Positions 16,007 to 23,206 of a DNA stretch of 29,825 nt are shown here, in pieces. The position numbers and the translations under genes were made by a program. The stretch is taken from NCBI GenBank assembly GCA_036274645.1, contig DASUFH010000356.1:1-29825 (forward strand), given 5' to 3'. The notes beneath the pieces are model-generated. The model worked only from the letters and a program-made list of their open reading frames with translations. It was not told the origin of the DNA and searched no databases. Every line of letters begins with the position of its first letter. Within the stretch, counting starts at the first letter, position 1. Origin of the DNA: DASUFH01 sp036274645. Lineage in GTDB: Bacteria > Acidobacteriota > Terriglobia > 20CM-2-55-15.

Positions 16007-16035
16007 GTGAGACCTTCAGGGATCTGAGGCCGTTA

Positions 16036-16064
16036 CTTATGGCAGGGCGATGAAATGATGTCAA
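16036..16064 (-). promoter_or_regulatory. Promoter of the PQQ dehydrogenase operon
   Basis: The minus strand has a perfect -35 TTGACA (16064-16059), 17 bp spacing, and -10 CATAAG (16041-16036). It lies between the truA stop and the dehydrogenase ATG, giving a leader of about 25 nt. This separates the operon from crcB-truA upstream. Confidence 0.65.
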
Positions 16065-16066
16065 TT

Positions 16067-16831
16067 TCATTCGTATCGCACGGTCTCCAGAAAAAGCCCG
16101 GACGCCGGCGCTGTCCAGGCCGCAACTTCGAAAGCGGGATCTGGCTTGCCGGTCAGCAACCGGACGAGATCCTGCTCTTGCATGGCGCCCGTTCCGATTC
16201 GAACCAGCACGCCGACCAGGCGTCGGGCCATCCGCCACAGAAAGTGCGACGCCTCGATCCGAAACTGGACGATATCCTCATTCGTTTCGATCTCGGACCG
16301 ATACACCACGACAACCGTCGACTCTTCCTGCCGTGAGTGATCCTTTTCACGAAAGCACGCAAAGTCATGGCGGCCGACGAGCGTGGCGGCCGCGCGCTCC
16401 ATTGCGCTGACATCGAGGTCGTCCTTGACCCACCAGACGAACCGCTTGGTGAACGCCTGTTTCCGTTTTGATATCTGGTAAAGGTAGGTCCGCGCGATCG
16501 CGTCATGGCGGGCATGGAAGCTGCGCGGGGCCGGCTCGACGCTGAGAATCGCGATATCCGCCGGAAGACGCTCGTTCAATTTCCGCCGCGCGTTTTCGAG
16601 TCCGCCGGCCGCGCCGCCCGCGAGTCCCGACACGAGTTTGATATGCATCACCTGACCGAGCGCATGCACGCCGGCGTCGGTGCGGCCGGAACCCATCAGT
16701 TCGACGCGCGCGCCCAGGACTTCTTCGACCGCCTTACGGACTTCACCGAGGACGGTGCGGGCATTCTTCTGTTCCTGCCAGCCGCTGTAACGGGTTCCGT
16801 CGTACTCCAGGACAGCCTTGAGCGTGATCAC
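16067..16831 (-). CDS. truA: tRNA pseudouridine(38-40) synthase
   Basis: TruA isomerises uridines 38-40 in tRNA anticodon stems. I start it at GTG 16831, one base after the crcB stop, giving 254 aa that begin MITLKAVLEYDGTRYSGWQEQ, the normal TruA N-terminus. The catalytic Asp is Asp52 in GSGRTDAGVHALGQ. FHARHDAIARTYLYQI, GRHDFACF and FLWRMARRLVG are further family motifs. An upstream ATG at 17041 would add 70 residues unlike TruA and overlap crcB completely, so I reject it. The near-contact with crcB suggests translational coupling. Confidence 0.95.
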   Translation of the reverse strand: MITLKAVLEYDGTRYSGWQEQKNARTVLGEVRKAVEEVLGARVELMGSGRTDAGVHALGQVMHIKLVSGLAGGAAGGLENARRKLNERLPADIAILSVEPAPRSFHARHDAIARTYLYQISKRKQAFTKRFVWWVKDDLDVSAMERAAATLVGRHDFACFREKDHSRQEESTVVVVYRSEIETNEDIVQFRIEASHFLWRMARRLVGVLVRIGTGAMQEQDLVRLLTGKPDPAFEVAAWTAPASGLFLETVRYE

Positions 16832-16832
16832 G

Positions 16833-17204
16833 CTAGCTTCTGCCGAGGGAGGAGCCAATCCACACAGCGATGTAACCCAGAACCACGCTGCCCAGAACGT
16901 TCGCGAGGCCGTACCAGGCGGCGCCCGTCCCGCGGACAAGCTGGAACGTCTCGTATTCGAATGTGGAGAAAGTCGTGAACCCACCCAGAAAGCCAACGAC
17001 GAGCAGAGGGTGCCAGTAGGGATTGGCCATCTTTTCGGCAAGGAGCGCCGTGATCAAGCCAATCAGAAACGACCCGCTGACGTTCACGAACACGGTTCCC
17101 CAGGGGAAACGACCGTCCATCCGCGACTGGATCGCCAGACCAACTGCCAGGCGGGCGGCGGCGCCCATCCCACCTCCGAGCATGACCATCAGATATCGAG
17201 TCAA
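16833..17204 (-). CDS. crcB: Fluoride channel Fluc/CrcB
   Basis: CrcB forms a dual-topology dimeric channel that exports fluoride across the inner membrane. With a TTG start at 17204, preceded by GGAGG 11 nt upstream, the protein is 123 aa and begins MTRYLMVMLGGGMGAAARL, which is normal for the family. Four hydrophobic segments are visible. Signatures are GTVFVNVSGSFLIG (about 35-48) and GFLGGFTTFSTFEYE (about 70-84), which include the pore Asn and the TTFST track. A longer reading from 17318 would add 38 residues without family character. No fluoride riboswitch was recognised upstream. It is followed by truA in the same operon. Confidence 0.93.
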   Translation of the reverse strand: MTRYLMVMLGGGMGAAARLAVGLAIQSRMDGRFPWGTVFVNVSGSFLIGLITALLAEKMANPYWHPLLVVGFLGGFTTFSTFEYETFQLVRGTGAAWYGLANVLGSVVLGYIAVWIGSSLGRS

Positions 17205-17301
17205 AACAACCTGCGCCTCCGGCGCTGAACGGTATACCCTAACAGCCCGTGCCGGGAATCCAAAAGCTGAAAACCGGGAAACGCATAGAGGAGGATCCGC
17301 G

Positions 17302-17340
17302 TTGCGCGGAAAACTCAACTCTCGAAGCCAAACACTCTAA
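17302..17340 (+). CDS. Possible 12-codon leader ORF coupled to dinB
   Basis: A strong GAGGAGG (17288-17294) stands 7 nt before a TTG that opens a 12-codon frame (MRGKLNSRSQTL). Its TAA overlaps the dinB ATG as TAATG. dinB itself has no Shine-Dalgarno. This would let ribosomes terminate on the leader frame and restart on dinB. A small hairpin (CCGCG-TTG-CGCGG, 17297-17309) holds the TTG in its loop. The frame is very short and may be coincidental. Confidence 0.3.
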   Translation: MRGKLNSRSQTL

Positions 17341-18506
17341 TGTCACAGCGCGTAATCCTGCATGTGGATATGGACGCCTTCTACGCGTCCATCGAACAGC
17401 GTGACAATCCCGTCTACAAGGGCAGGCCGGTCATCATCGGGGCGGATCCGAAACAGGGACGGGGTCGCGGGGTGGTGGCCGCTTGCTCTTATGAGGCGCG
17501 CGCGTTCGGCGTTCATTCCGCTTTGCCCATCGGGCAGGCCTGGAAACTCTGCCCGGACGGTGTCTACCTGCCTCCCCGCATGGCCCACTACGTCGCGATT
17601 TCGGCCGAAATCATGGCTGTGCTCGAACGCTTCACCGACCTGGTGGAACCACTGAGCATCGACGAAGCGTTCATGGACATCACCGGTTCGATCAAACTGC
17701 TCGGTTCGCCGGAACACATTGCGCGGGAGGTCAAACGACAGGTTCGGGAGACCACGGGACTGGCGGCGTCGGCGGGCGCCGGCCCGAACAAGTTCATCGC
17801 CAAGATCGCGTCGGACATCGGAAAGCCGGATGGTCTCGTGATCGTCGCGCCGGAGAACGTCGAAGGCTTTCTGGCCGACCTGCCGATTTCGCGACTCTGG
17901 GGAGTCGGCCCGAAAACCGAAAAGCGGCTCCACGCCTTGGGATTCCGCACGATCGGCGACATTCGAGCGGCAGGAACGGGCGCGCTGAAAGCGCTGGGCG
18001 ACTCGGGAGCGCACCTCGAACAGCTATCGCGCGGAATCGATGAACGGCCGGTCGCGCCGCACCGGGAACCGAAGTCCATTGGCGCGGAAACCACGTTTGA
18101 CGAGGACTCCCGCGACCGCGAATTCCTAACCGAAACCATACGGCGTCTCGCCGAACGCGTCGGCCGGAGGCTGCGCCAGTCCAACTATCGCGCGCGCCAG
18201 ATTACGTTGAAGCTGCGATACACCGGGTTCGAAACCCATACGCGCCAGGCAACCGCAGCCAGGCCCGTTCGCGCCGACATGGACATCGCCCGGATGGCGC
18301 TGGGGCTTTTTGATCGGTTTCCCCTCGACCGCAAGGTGCGGCTGCTCGGCGTGAGCGCCTCCGGTCTCGTCCTCGAGGACCATGAAGCGCAGCTCGACCT
18401 TTTTGCGGACAGAGCGCAGAAGAAAACCGAAGATCTCAACGATGCGGTCGACCGCATACGGGACAAGTTCGGAGACTCGGCCATTGTCCGTCCGCGCCGA
18501 TCCTGA
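17340..18506 (+). CDS. dinB: DNA polymerase IV (Y family)
   Basis: DinB performs error-prone translesion synthesis. The 388-aa protein has the palm/finger motifs ILHVDMDAFYASIEQRDNP (catalytic Asp10, with Phe14-Tyr15 near the steric gate) and SIDEAFMD (106-113, catalytic Asp108-Glu109). It also has the thumb helix-hairpin-helix region LWGVGPKTEKRLHALGFRTIGDI and the little-finger segment GAETTFDEDSRD. The beta-clamp-binding motif QLDLF lies at 351-355, followed by a 33-residue tail. The ATG has no Shine-Dalgarno of its own and overlaps a short leader frame. It is divergent from crcB with 135 bp between them. No convincing LexA box was found. Confidence 0.96.
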   Translation: MSQRVILHVDMDAFYASIEQRDNPVYKGRPVIIGADPKQGRGRGVVAACSYEARAFGVHSALPIGQAWKLCPDGVYLPPRMAHYVAISAEIMAVLERFTDLVEPLSIDEAFMDITGSIKLLGSPEHIAREVKRQVRETTGLAASAGAGPNKFIAKIASDIGKPDGLVIVAPENVEGFLADLPISRLWGVGPKTEKRLHALGFRTIGDIRAAGTGALKALGDSGAHLEQLSRGIDERPVAPHREPKSIGAETTFDEDSRDREFLTETIRRLAERVGRRLRQSNYRARQITLKLRYTGFETHTRQATAARPVRADMDIARMALGLFDRFPLDRKVRLLGVSASGLVLEDHEAQLDLFADRAQKKTEDLNDAVDRIRDKFGDSAIVRPRRS

Positions 18507-18580
18507 GCCAGTCTTGCTGTAACCCCTTTGCCCGCGCGCCGAAAAGCAGTACGATCCGCGCGCCGGAGAAAGGATCAACG

Positions 18581-19180
18581 ATGACCAATGCATACTCCCC
18601 AGCCACCGCGCCGTTTGCCCATGATCGTTTCCTGGCGCGAAGGAAGATATTCGAACTGTTTTCGCCGAAGTTCTACTTCTCGGACGAACTCGGCAACGCC
18701 ATCGGTTTCTGCAAACAGAAGGCGTTCAAGCTGAAGGAGGACATCCGTCTTTATACAGACCAGACGATGTCTCATGAATTGCTTCACATCCGGGCCCGCA
18801 AGATTCTGGATTTTTCATCCGCGTACGATGTCATCGACAGCGCCACGCAACAACAGGTTGGAGCGCTCAAGCGACGGGGACTCAAATCGATTCTGAAGGA
18901 CGAGTGGGTCGTCATGGACAGTCTCGATCAGGACATCGGCCGGATCGTTGAAGACTCCACCGCGCTTGCCCTGGCGCGGCGTTTTGTCACGGACCTGATT
19001 CCTCAGAAATTCCGGTTTATCGTCCGCGGACACGAAGTGGGAACGGCCGCGCAGAACTGGAATTTCTTTGCGCCCAAACTGAGCGTGGATCTGACGGGCG
19101 ATCCCGGAAGGGAACTGGACCGGCGCCTCGCGATCGCGGCGGTCATCCTGTTGCTGGCGATCGAAGGGAGACAGGGCTAG
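18581..19180 (+). CDS. LURP-one-related / phospholipid-scramblase-like protein
   Basis: The 199-aa soluble protein has the Tubby-C-like fold pattern of LURP-one-related proteins: KFYFSDELGNAIGFCKQKAFKLKEDIRLYTD (35-65), then DFSSAYDVIDSATQQQVGALKRRGLKSILKDEWVVMD (77-113), and a C-terminal DRRLAIAAVILLLAIEG helix (about 180-196). Bacterial members have no firmly known function; eukaryotic relatives are phospholipid scramblases. GGAGAAAGG precedes the ATG. It follows dinB after 74 bp, with a TACGAT -10-like hexamer inside the gap, so it may have its own promoter. Confidence 0.75.
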   Translation: MTNAYSPATAPFAHDRFLARRKIFELFSPKFYFSDELGNAIGFCKQKAFKLKEDIRLYTDQTMSHELLHIRARKILDFSSAYDVIDSATQQQVGALKRRGLKSILKDEWVVMDSLDQDIGRIVEDSTALALARRFVTDLIPQKFRFIVRGHEVGTAAQNWNFFAPKLSVDLTGDPGRELDRRLAIAAVILLLAIEGRQG

Positions 19181-19240
19181 AAGAGACCTGCCCCTGCCGG
19201 TGTACAATGAGGCGCCATTACTTCAAAACAGGAGGCGCTT

Positions 19241-20671
19241 GTGCCTTACATTAACGGCCATACCGTAACGCTCGACAATGACCAACTGACCACCGTCGTG
19301 AATCCCGCGACGGGAAAGCCGGCCGGCAAGGTCTACTTTGCGAGTCCGAAAGAAATGACGGCGGCCATCGACGCCGCCGCAGCCGCCGCCGAGGCCTGGG
19401 GCGCCACGCCACCCGCTCAACGTGAAATCATCCTGATTCGCGCGGCGGACATCATGGAAGCCAAGCGGCAGGAACTCGTCGACATCCTGATCGACGAAGC
19501 CGGCTCGACCTTCGGAAAGGCGCAGTTCGAAGTCACCTATACGGTCAACATCGTTCGCGCGGTAGCCGGCGAAGCCCGCCGCATATTTGGGCATGTCATG
19601 CCTTCGGATCTGCCGGGCCTGATGTCTTTCGCCATCCGGCGGCCGCTGGGCGTCGTGGCCGGCATCGCGCCGTTCAATTTTCCGCTGATCCTCGGCACGA
19701 AAAAGGTCGTCATGGCGCTGGCTTCGGGCAACGCGTTCGTGCTCAAACCCTCCGAAGAAACGTCGCTGCTCAGCATGAAAATCGCGGAGGTCTTCCATGA
19801 GGCCGGTCTGCCTCCCGGAGTTCTCAACGTCGTTCCCGGCGATGGCCCCACCCTTGGCGAGGTCCTGGTCAAAGATCCCCGCGTGAAGTTGATCGCCTTC
19901 ACCGGATCTTCCGCTGTCGGACGACTGCTGGCCGTGGAATGCGCAAAATACGGCAAGAAGATCGCGCTGGAACTCGGCGGCAAAAGCCCCGTCGTGGTTC
20001 TCAAGGACGCCGATCTCGATTACGCCGTCAACACCGCAGCGTTCGGCATCTTCATCCATCAGGGCCAGATCTGTATGGCCGGATCCCGCATCATCGTGGA
20101 AGAGCCGATCTACGAGAAGTTTCTTGAGAAGTTTGTCGCGAAGGTCAAAACCCTGCAGGTGGGCGACCCTCGCGATCCTCATACGGTGATCGGCCCGCTG
20201 ATCCGCGGCTCGCAGTGCGGTTTCATCGACACACGCCTGAAGGCGGCGCAATCTTCCGGCGCGCGCGTCCTCTGCGGCGGCGGGCATTCGGGACAGTTCT
20301 TTGAACCCACGGTGGTCGCGGACGTGGTTCCCTCCATGGCGGTATTCCGCGACGAACTCTTCGGACCGGTCGCCAGCGTGATCAAGGCCAAGGATCCTGA
20401 TCACGCCATGCAGTTGGCCAACGATTCCAGCTACGGGCTCTCGGCCGCCGTGCTGACCAACGATCTGCAGATGGCGATGAAATTCGCCCTCGGCATCGAA
20501 TCGGGCAGCGTGCACATCAACAGCTCAACGATACATGACGAGGCGCACATCCCCTTCGGCGGAGTCAAGGACTCCGGAATCGGCAAGGAAGGCGGACAGT
20601 GGTCCATGGAGGCTATGACCGAATTGAAATGGGTGACCATCCAGCTCGGCCAGGCGCATTACCCGTTTTAA
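19241..20671 (+). CDS. NAD(P)-dependent aldehyde dehydrogenase (benzaldehyde/vanillin-type)
   Basis: The 476-aa protein oxidises an aldehyde to the carboxylic acid in the cytoplasm. It has the expected ALDH features: oxyanion Asn146 in APFNFP, cofactor Lys169 in LKPSE, FTGSSAVG (220-227), general-base Glu244 in LELGGKSP, and nucleophile Cys278 in GQICMAGSR. The C-terminal IPFGGVKDSGIGKEGG segment is also present. The GQICMAGSR variant and overall shape resemble benzaldehyde and vanillin dehydrogenases. An aromatic substrate would suit the ring-cleavage dioxygenase 9 kb away, but that link is only an inference. The start is GTG with AGGAGG 7-8 nt upstream. Confidence 0.9.
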   Translation: MPYINGHTVTLDNDQLTTVVNPATGKPAGKVYFASPKEMTAAIDAAAAAAEAWGATPPAQREIILIRAADIMEAKRQELVDILIDEAGSTFGKAQFEVTYTVNIVRAVAGEARRIFGHVMPSDLPGLMSFAIRRPLGVVAGIAPFNFPLILGTKKVVMALASGNAFVLKPSEETSLLSMKIAEVFHEAGLPPGVLNVVPGDGPTLGEVLVKDPRVKLIAFTGSSAVGRLLAVECAKYGKKIALELGGKSPVVVLKDADLDYAVNTAAFGIFIHQGQICMAGSRIIVEEPIYEKFLEKFVAKVKTLQVGDPRDPHTVIGPLIRGSQCGFIDTRLKAAQSSGARVLCGGGHSGQFFEPTVVADVVPSMAVFRDELFGPVASVIKAKDPDHAMQLANDSSYGLSAAVLTNDLQMAMKFALGIESGSVHINSSTIHDEAHIPFGGVKDSGIGKEGGQWSMEAMTELKWVTIQLGQAHYPF

Positions 20672-20706
20672 GACTCCGCCTCTTTTCCCAGCTTCGAAAA
20701 CGCGCC

Positions 20707-21396
20707 ATGTCCGCGCTGAAATACGCGGGCATGGCTGCGCTCGTTTTCGTTCTGCTATCGACGGGATCGGTGTTTCTATTGCGATTCGTGCGGCCACTGG
20801 CGTCCGCGCTGATGGTCGAACGCCGCGTGGAATCGTGGTTCACGAAGGGAACCTACACATCCCGTTACCAGTGGGTTGACCTCGACGACATCTCCCCGGC
20901 CATGGGCGTCGCCGTAATCGCCGCTGAAGATCAGAAGTTCATCGACCACTTCGGCTTCGACTGGCAGGCCATCGAAAAGGCGCTTGCCCGCAACGGCCAG
21001 GGATCGCGCACCCGGGGCGCGAGCACGCTGTCCCAGCAGACCGCCAAAAACCTCTTCCTGTGGCCCGGCCGGACATGGCTGCGCAAGGGCTTTGAAGCCT
21101 ATTTCACCGTTCTGCTGGAGACGCTCTGGCCCAAACGGCGGATTCTGGAAGTCTATTTGAACATCGCTGAATTCGGCGACGGCGTCTATGGCGTGGAGGC
21201 GGCCGCCCAGCGATACTTCCATAAACCGGCTTCGCGGTTAAACGGCAGTGAAGCCGCCCTGCTCGCCGCCGTCCTGCCGAGTCCGCGCCGCTTCCGCGTC
21301 AACGCGCCCAACTCGTACGTGCGCGAACGGCAGCAATGGATCCTCAACCAGATGGGCCAGCTTGGCGGGGTGGCTGCGCTGAAAGCTCTCAACTGA
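20707..21396 (+). CDS. mtgA: Monofunctional biosynthetic peptidoglycan transglycosylase
   Basis: MtgA polymerises lipid II into glycan strands in the periplasm (family GT51) without a transpeptidase domain. I use the ATG at 20707 (229 aa), because the upstream in-frame ATG at 20599 lies inside the aldehyde dehydrogenase gene. One N-terminal transmembrane helix (about 8-30) anchors the protein. Catalytic Glu74 is in VIAAEDQKF. RGASTLSQQTAKNLFLW (103-119), RKGFEAYF with Glu130, and RILEVYLNIAEFGDGVYGVEAAAQRYF complete the GT51 motif set. The length and sequence closely resemble E. coli MtgA. No Shine-Dalgarno is visible. The gene lies 35 bp after the dehydrogenase. Confidence 0.93.
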   Translation: MSALKYAGMAALVFVLLSTGSVFLLRFVRPLASALMVERRVESWFTKGTYTSRYQWVDLDDISPAMGVAVIAAEDQKFIDHFGFDWQAIEKALARNGQGSRTRGASTLSQQTAKNLFLWPGRTWLRKGFEAYFTVLLETLWPKRRILEVYLNIAEFGDGVYGVEAAAQRYFHKPASRLNGSEAALLAAVLPSPRRFRVNAPNSYVRERQQWILNQMGQLGGVAALKALN

Positions 21397-21430
21397 TGAA
21401 CGCTGTAGTCCTGCCGGCGCAGGAGTTGAC

Positions 21431-22483
21431 ATGACGCCAGTTCCTTCCAGCCCGCGTCCACGCCGGTGGCCAATCTGGGGTGTTCCCGCCGCCGCGCTGG
21501 CGGCGCTCGTGTTGTTCACGATCATCTTTGAAGCGGCGACCAAGGGCGAAAGCGTTCTGATCAAGCCGGAAAACCTGCTCAACATTCTCCGGCAGGTTTC
21601 CTTCGTGGGCATCATCGCCATCGGCATGACGCTGGTCATTACGCTGGGAGGTATCGATCTCTCCGTCGGCTCGCTGGTTGCGTTTCTGGGAGGGATCGGA
21701 GTCCTGCTCATGAACGCCATGCTGGCCCGCGGCGCCGGCCAATGGACATCGGTCATCGCCGCCTTCGGTCTCATTCTCGCGGCGGGAGTGATTGCCGGCG
21801 CGCTCAACGGCGTTCTGGTGGCGAAGGGCAAGCTGGCGCCGTTCATTGCCACGCTCGGTGGCCTTGCGGCTTACCGGTCGCTGGCCATGGCGTTCGTTGC
21901 CGGCGGCGAATACCGTTCATCGAGCGCCGGCGTATTCGAACTGGCCGGCTCGGGCGGAATCCCCATTCCCGGGACCAACATTGCTCCCCGCGCTCCCGTC
22001 CCGATTCCTCTCACACTGCCCTGGCCGGTTCTCGTGTTCGCGCTGGCCGCCGTTGTGGGCTGGATCATCATCAATCGTACCCGGCTGGGCCGCTACATCA
22101 TCGCTATTGGCTCGAACGAACGCGCAGCCAGGTACTCGGGAATCCTGGTGGATCGCGTCAAGATTGCCACCTATTCCCTCCTGGGCCTGGCGACAGGCGT
22201 ATCCGCCCTGCTTTCGGCCTCCCGGCTGAACTCGGTCAGCAGCTCGAGTTCCGGCTCTCTTTACGAACTGGACGCCATTGCCGCCGTCGTGATCGGCGGC
22301 ACCCGCATGCGCGGCGGCTCCGGCGTCATTGCCGGCACCGTCATCGGCGCGCTGATCCTCGGCGTAATCCAGAACATGCTAAACCTGCTGCAGGTGTCGG
22401 TCTATCTGCAGGGACTTGTCAAGGGACTCATCATCGTGGGGGCCGCGCTGCTGCAGCGCGCGGAATCAGACTCGGCCGGCTGA
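21431..22483 (+). CDS. Orphan ABC transporter permease, ribose/monosaccharide (RbsC-like) type
   Basis: This is a 350-aa inner-membrane permease of the carbohydrate-uptake-2 (BPD_transp_2) family. Characteristic segments are NILRQVSFVGIIAIGMTLVITLGGIDLSVGS (about 50-81), GVLVAKGKLAPFIATLGGLAAYRSLAM (about 130-155), IAIGSNERAARYSGI, and ELDAIAAVVIGGTRMRGGSGVIAGTVIGALILGVIQN. Roughly eight to ten membrane helices are present. No cognate ATPase (RbsA) or binding protein (RbsB) is adjacent: upstream is mtgA and downstream is convergent phoU. It must use partners encoded elsewhere or be a remnant. AGGAG lies 6 nt before the ATG. The substrate is unassigned. Confidence 0.88.
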   Translation: MTPVPSSPRPRRWPIWGVPAAALAALVLFTIIFEAATKGESVLIKPENLLNILRQVSFVGIIAIGMTLVITLGGIDLSVGSLVAFLGGIGVLLMNAMLARGAGQWTSVIAAFGLILAAGVIAGALNGVLVAKGKLAPFIATLGGLAAYRSLAMAFVAGGEYRSSSAGVFELAGSGGIPIPGTNIAPRAPVPIPLTLPWPVLVFALAAVVGWIIINRTRLGRYIIAIGSNERAARYSGILVDRVKIATYSLLGLATGVSALLSASRLNSVSSSSSGSLYELDAIAAVVIGGTRMRGGSGVIAGTVIGALILGVIQNMLNLLQVSVYLQGLVKGLIIVGAALLQRAESDSAG

Positions 22484-22517
22484 TCGACAGGCGCCGCCGC
22501 AGTCTGCCCTTGCAGGG

Positions 22518-23189
22518 TCAGGGCTCGAGGGTTCCGGCGCAACGCTGGTTGTCCTTTCCCAGAACGAGAAAGAGGACGTTTTCGGCGATGTTGGTGGCGT
22601 GGTCGGCAATGCGCTCGAAGTTGCGGGAAACCAGAATCAGATCAATCCCCCGCTGAAGGAGTTCCGGACGCCTCTGGATTTCCGCAATGACGCTGGAAAA
22701 GATCGCGTCGCGCCGGCGGTCCACCGCGTCATCACGCGCGAGCACCTCCCGCGCAAGATGTTCGTCACGCCGCACGAAGGCTTCCATCGCGTCGCGAATC
22801 ATCCCTTCCATGGCGTCGCTCATACCCGCAACGTCAATGTTCGAACCGGGCGCCGGCTGCGCCAGCATGGAGATGACGCGCAACGCGATGCTGGCGGCGC
22901 GATCCCCCATCCGCTCCAGGTCGTTATTGTTCTTCATGATCGCCATGACGAAACGGAGGTCGGTCGCAAACGGTTGTTGGAGGGTGAGCAGGTCCAGTCC
23001 TAACCGGTCGATCTCGGCGTGAAGGCGGTTGATCTCGGGTTCAAGGCGATCGAGGACGTCCATCGCAGCGTCCTGGTCGAGAGACCGCAACGCCTCGACG
23101 CTCGTGTGCACCGCCCGCTGGACGAGCGCGCCCATCTCGAGAAATCGCTCTTCCACGTGCCGCAGTTCGTTTTCGAGGTGGCGCGCCAT
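22518..23189 (-). CDS. phoU: Phosphate-uptake regulator PhoU
   Basis: PhoU is a cytoplasmic, all-helical negative regulator that links the Pst transporter to the PhoR/PhoB two-component system. The 223-aa protein has two tandem three-helix PhoU repeats, each ending in the metal-binding signature: NNDLERMGDRAASIA (about 87-101) and SRNFERIADHATNIAENV (about 188-205). Length and start are typical, with AGGA before the ATG. It lies 17 bp downstream of pstB in a two-gene minus-strand unit. It is convergent with the ABC permease, with about 34 bp between the stops. Confidence 0.95.
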   Translation of the reverse strand: MARHLENELRHVEERFLEMGALVQRAVHTSVEALRSLDQDAAMDVLDRLEPEINRLHAEIDRLGLDLLTLQQPFATDLRFVMAIMKNNNDLERMGDRAASIALRVISMLAQPAPGSNIDVAGMSDAMEGMIRDAMEAFVRRDEHLAREVLARDDAVDRRRDAIFSSVIAEIQRRPELLQRGIDLILVSRNFERIADHATNIAENVLFLVLGKDNQRCAGTLEP

Positions 23190-23206
23190 AGATTGGATCC
23201 TGGCGC

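Noticed and set aside
17205..17339. Fluoride riboswitch upstream of crcB, or LexA box upstream of dinB
   Set aside because: I looked for the conserved fluoride aptamer core and for GAAC-N4-GTTC or CTGT-N8-ACAG palindromes; none is present.
19223..20515. A 430-codon open frame on the minus strand opposite the aldehyde dehydrogenase
   Set aside because: It is the antisense shadow of a complete ALDH gene with all catalytic residues; no family motif was seen in the mirror frame.
22506..22524. Hairpin GCCCT...AGGGC between the ABC permease and phoU as a bidirectional terminator
   Set aside because: The stem is only 5 bp and no T-tract follows on either strand.
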